A DNA stretch of 13,466 bases, taken from assembly GCA_002728175.1 (NCBI GenBank), contig PBVH01000027.1:1-13466 (forward strand), read 5' to 3'. The stretch comes from Flavobacteriales bacterium. GTDB taxonomy: Bacteria; Bacteroidota; Bacteroidia; Flavobacteriales; BACL11. Shown here in pieces: positions 12,033-13,466 of the stretch (position 1 is the stretch's first letter; every line of letters begins with the position of its first letter). Position numbers and translations under genes: made by a program. A model generated the notes under the pieces. The model ran no database searches. It saw only the letters and a program-made list of their open reading frames with translations, and was not told the DNA's origin.

Positions 12033-13466
12033 TTATTTAATATAACGTTTTAGTAATTTTGGTAAATATATTAAATCAAATACTATTGCAACAATAGCAC
12101 TGATGATGGTAATATACGCAAGCTGACTAATTGATTTAAACTCGGAAAACAACAAAGGTAAAAGTGAAACTATAATTACAATAGTTGTTTTAATCACAGC
12201 TTGAAATGTATTTTTTTTACAAAAATTAAATGACTCTTCTATTGATAAATCTCTTTTTCTACAATTACTATAAGCTGAAATAATATGAATAGAGTCATCA
12301 ACAATTAATCCAAATACAATGGCAAAAATAAAGGCATTTGACAGACTAAAATAAAAGTCCGAAAATGACAATAAACCCAGACATGTTATCAAGGGAATTA
12401 CATTTGGAATTAGTGATACAACAAAATAATTTAAATTAAAATTATTAAATACAACAAAAAAGACACCAATCACCAATATAGCAAACACTAAACCAAGCAA
12501 AACTTCTTTTGTCAACTGATTACTTATTTTATCAAAAAGAAAACCTACACCGCCAATTTTAAGATCAAATTTTTTTAAAATATTATCGTAAATAATATTA
12601 GATTTTATGGTTCCTTTATCTTGCATTCTAGATTTAACTACAACCCTTTCATTTTCGTTGTAAATAAAATCAATATTCAAATCATTTGCATTTATTTCAC
12701 TTTTGAGTTGAGAAAGAGAAATATTACTACTTGCATTAAAGGTTACAGGCTTAATTCCACCAAAAATATTATCAAAATAGGAAATCTCTTTGTAGAGAGG
12801 TGATTTTTTATTTATTTCATCAGTTAAAAAATTATTTATTGAAATGTTAAAGAGCCCAAGAAATGACAATATTATGAAAACACATAAAATTGGAAATTGA
12901 TATTTTTTTATTGAAGAAAAGAATAAAATTATTTTATTAACCGAATTCACTTCATGTTTTCTCTTTATATAATTTAAATCTACACATAATGAATACAATG
13001 TGACAATAATAAATAAAGAAATAAAAATTGAAACTGTTGTAATTAATCCAAATCTCATTAAAGGATCAAAACCAACAAAAGTAAAGCTTAAAAAACCTAT
13101 CGCTGTTGTTGCAGATGTCAAAAAAACAGGCTTTCCAATATATTGCATTTGTGATCTAAACAACCTAAATCTATTTCTAAATTTTTGATTGCTATTGAGC
13201 AAATGCATATAATCTGATATAGTAATAATAAAAATTACCGCAGGTATAATTATCATAACTAGTTCTATTCCTCCAAATAGAAAATTAGATAAATTGAATG
13301 AAAATAAAATTGATAGTACTATTGATATTATATTAATAGATACAAGATAAATATTTCTAACATAAAACCACAATATTAAACTACATAGTATAAATGATGA
13401 AATAGTAAAATATATCATTTCATTTACCACATTTTCCTGCATATATATTTCAGATTTTATCTGTCC
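12033..13466 (-). CDS. RND/MMPL-superfamily transporter (partial, N-terminus off right edge)
   Basis: The frame is open to the right edge. The ATG at 13442 is preceded by eight in-frame sense codons and lies just before a membrane helix inside the first transporter half, so the true start is outside. The visible 477 residues hold helices 2-6 of the first half, a periplasmic loop (about 203-310, counting from M13442 = 1) and helices 7-12 of the second half. The paired acidic residues of helix 10 are D382-D383 (FGLIVDDSIHI), and the matching site in the first half is ISDYMHLL (76-82). This fits single-chain RND exporters or sterol-sensing-like MMPL proteins that move lipids or hydrophobic compounds by proton flux. 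The substrate is unknown. The conserved 169-residue protein follows directly. Confidence 0.88.
   Translation of the reverse strand, partial: GQIKSEIYMQENVVNEMIYFTISSFILCSLILWFYVRNIYLVSINIISIVLSILFSFNLSNFLFGGIELVMIIIPAVIFIITISDYMHLLNSNQKFRNRFRLFRSQMQYIGKPVFLTSATTAIGFLSFTFVGFDPLMRFGLITTVSIFISLFIIVTLYSLCVDLNYIKRKHEVNSVNKIILFFSSIKKYQFPILCVFIILSFLGLFNISINNFLTDEINKKSPLYKEISYFDNIFGGIKPVTFNASSNISLSQLKSEINANDLNIDFIYNENERVVVKSRMQDKGTIKSNIIYDNILKKFDLKIGGVGFLFDKISNQLTKEVLLGLVFAILVIGVFFVVFNNFNLNYFVVSLIPNVIPLITCLGLLSFSDFYFSLSNAFIFAIVFGLIVDDSIHIISAYSNCRKRDLSIEESFNFCKKNTFQAVIKTTIVIIVSLLPLLFSEFKSISQLAYITIISAIVAIVFDLIYLPKLLKRYIK

Overview
The window is AT-rich and almost fully coding. It comes from a member of the Bacteroidota, most likely a marine flavobacterium-like lineage. 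The reasons are promoters of the Bacteroidota type (TANNTTTG at -7), secreted proteins with type IX secretion (T9SS)-like C-terminal tails, a lipoprotein with a Bacteroidota surface-export signal, a TonB receptor with an N-terminal carboxypeptidase-regulatory-like domain, and no obvious Shine-Dalgarno sites. I saw no rRNA, tRNA, insertion sequence, CRISPR array or origin, and no gene-free stretch above 130 bases.

Region A (1-2317) is a metal-homeostasis block. A Fur-family regulator, an ABC ATPase and a MacB/FtsX-like permease lie on the minus strand as a tight operon. The permease runs off the left edge inside a 42-bp tandem repeat that encodes His/Asp. A MerC-domain membrane protein is transcribed divergently from the regulator. 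A palindrome (TGCAA-N5-TTGCA, 1850-1864) lies between the two promoters.

Region B (2307-7375, all minus) holds a small NTF2-like protein, a secreted beta-propeller protein, and a tightly packed trio: a PKD protein with Cys-rich repeats, a small secreted protein and a cytoplasmic TPR protein. Three of these carry T9SS-like C-termini.

Region C (7502-8705, minus) is a small operon of a cupin, a two-helix membrane protein and a thiopurine-methyltransferase-family enzyme. The 126 bases between this operon and region B (7376-7501) show no clear signal.

Region D (8722-11497, minus) is a ZnuD-like TonB-dependent receptor followed by a His-rich, probably surface-exposed lipoprotein, closed by a strong terminator. 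The receptor promoter has the same palindrome, at the same distance from an identical -7 box, as the Fur-family gene. Regions A and D therefore probably form one metal regulon, most likely zinc: surface capture by the lipoprotein, outer-membrane uptake by the receptor, and inner-membrane or periplasmic handling by the ABC pair and the MerC protein.

Region E (11519-13466, minus) is the C-terminal part of an RND/MMPL-type transporter followed 4 bases later by a conserved protein of unknown function.
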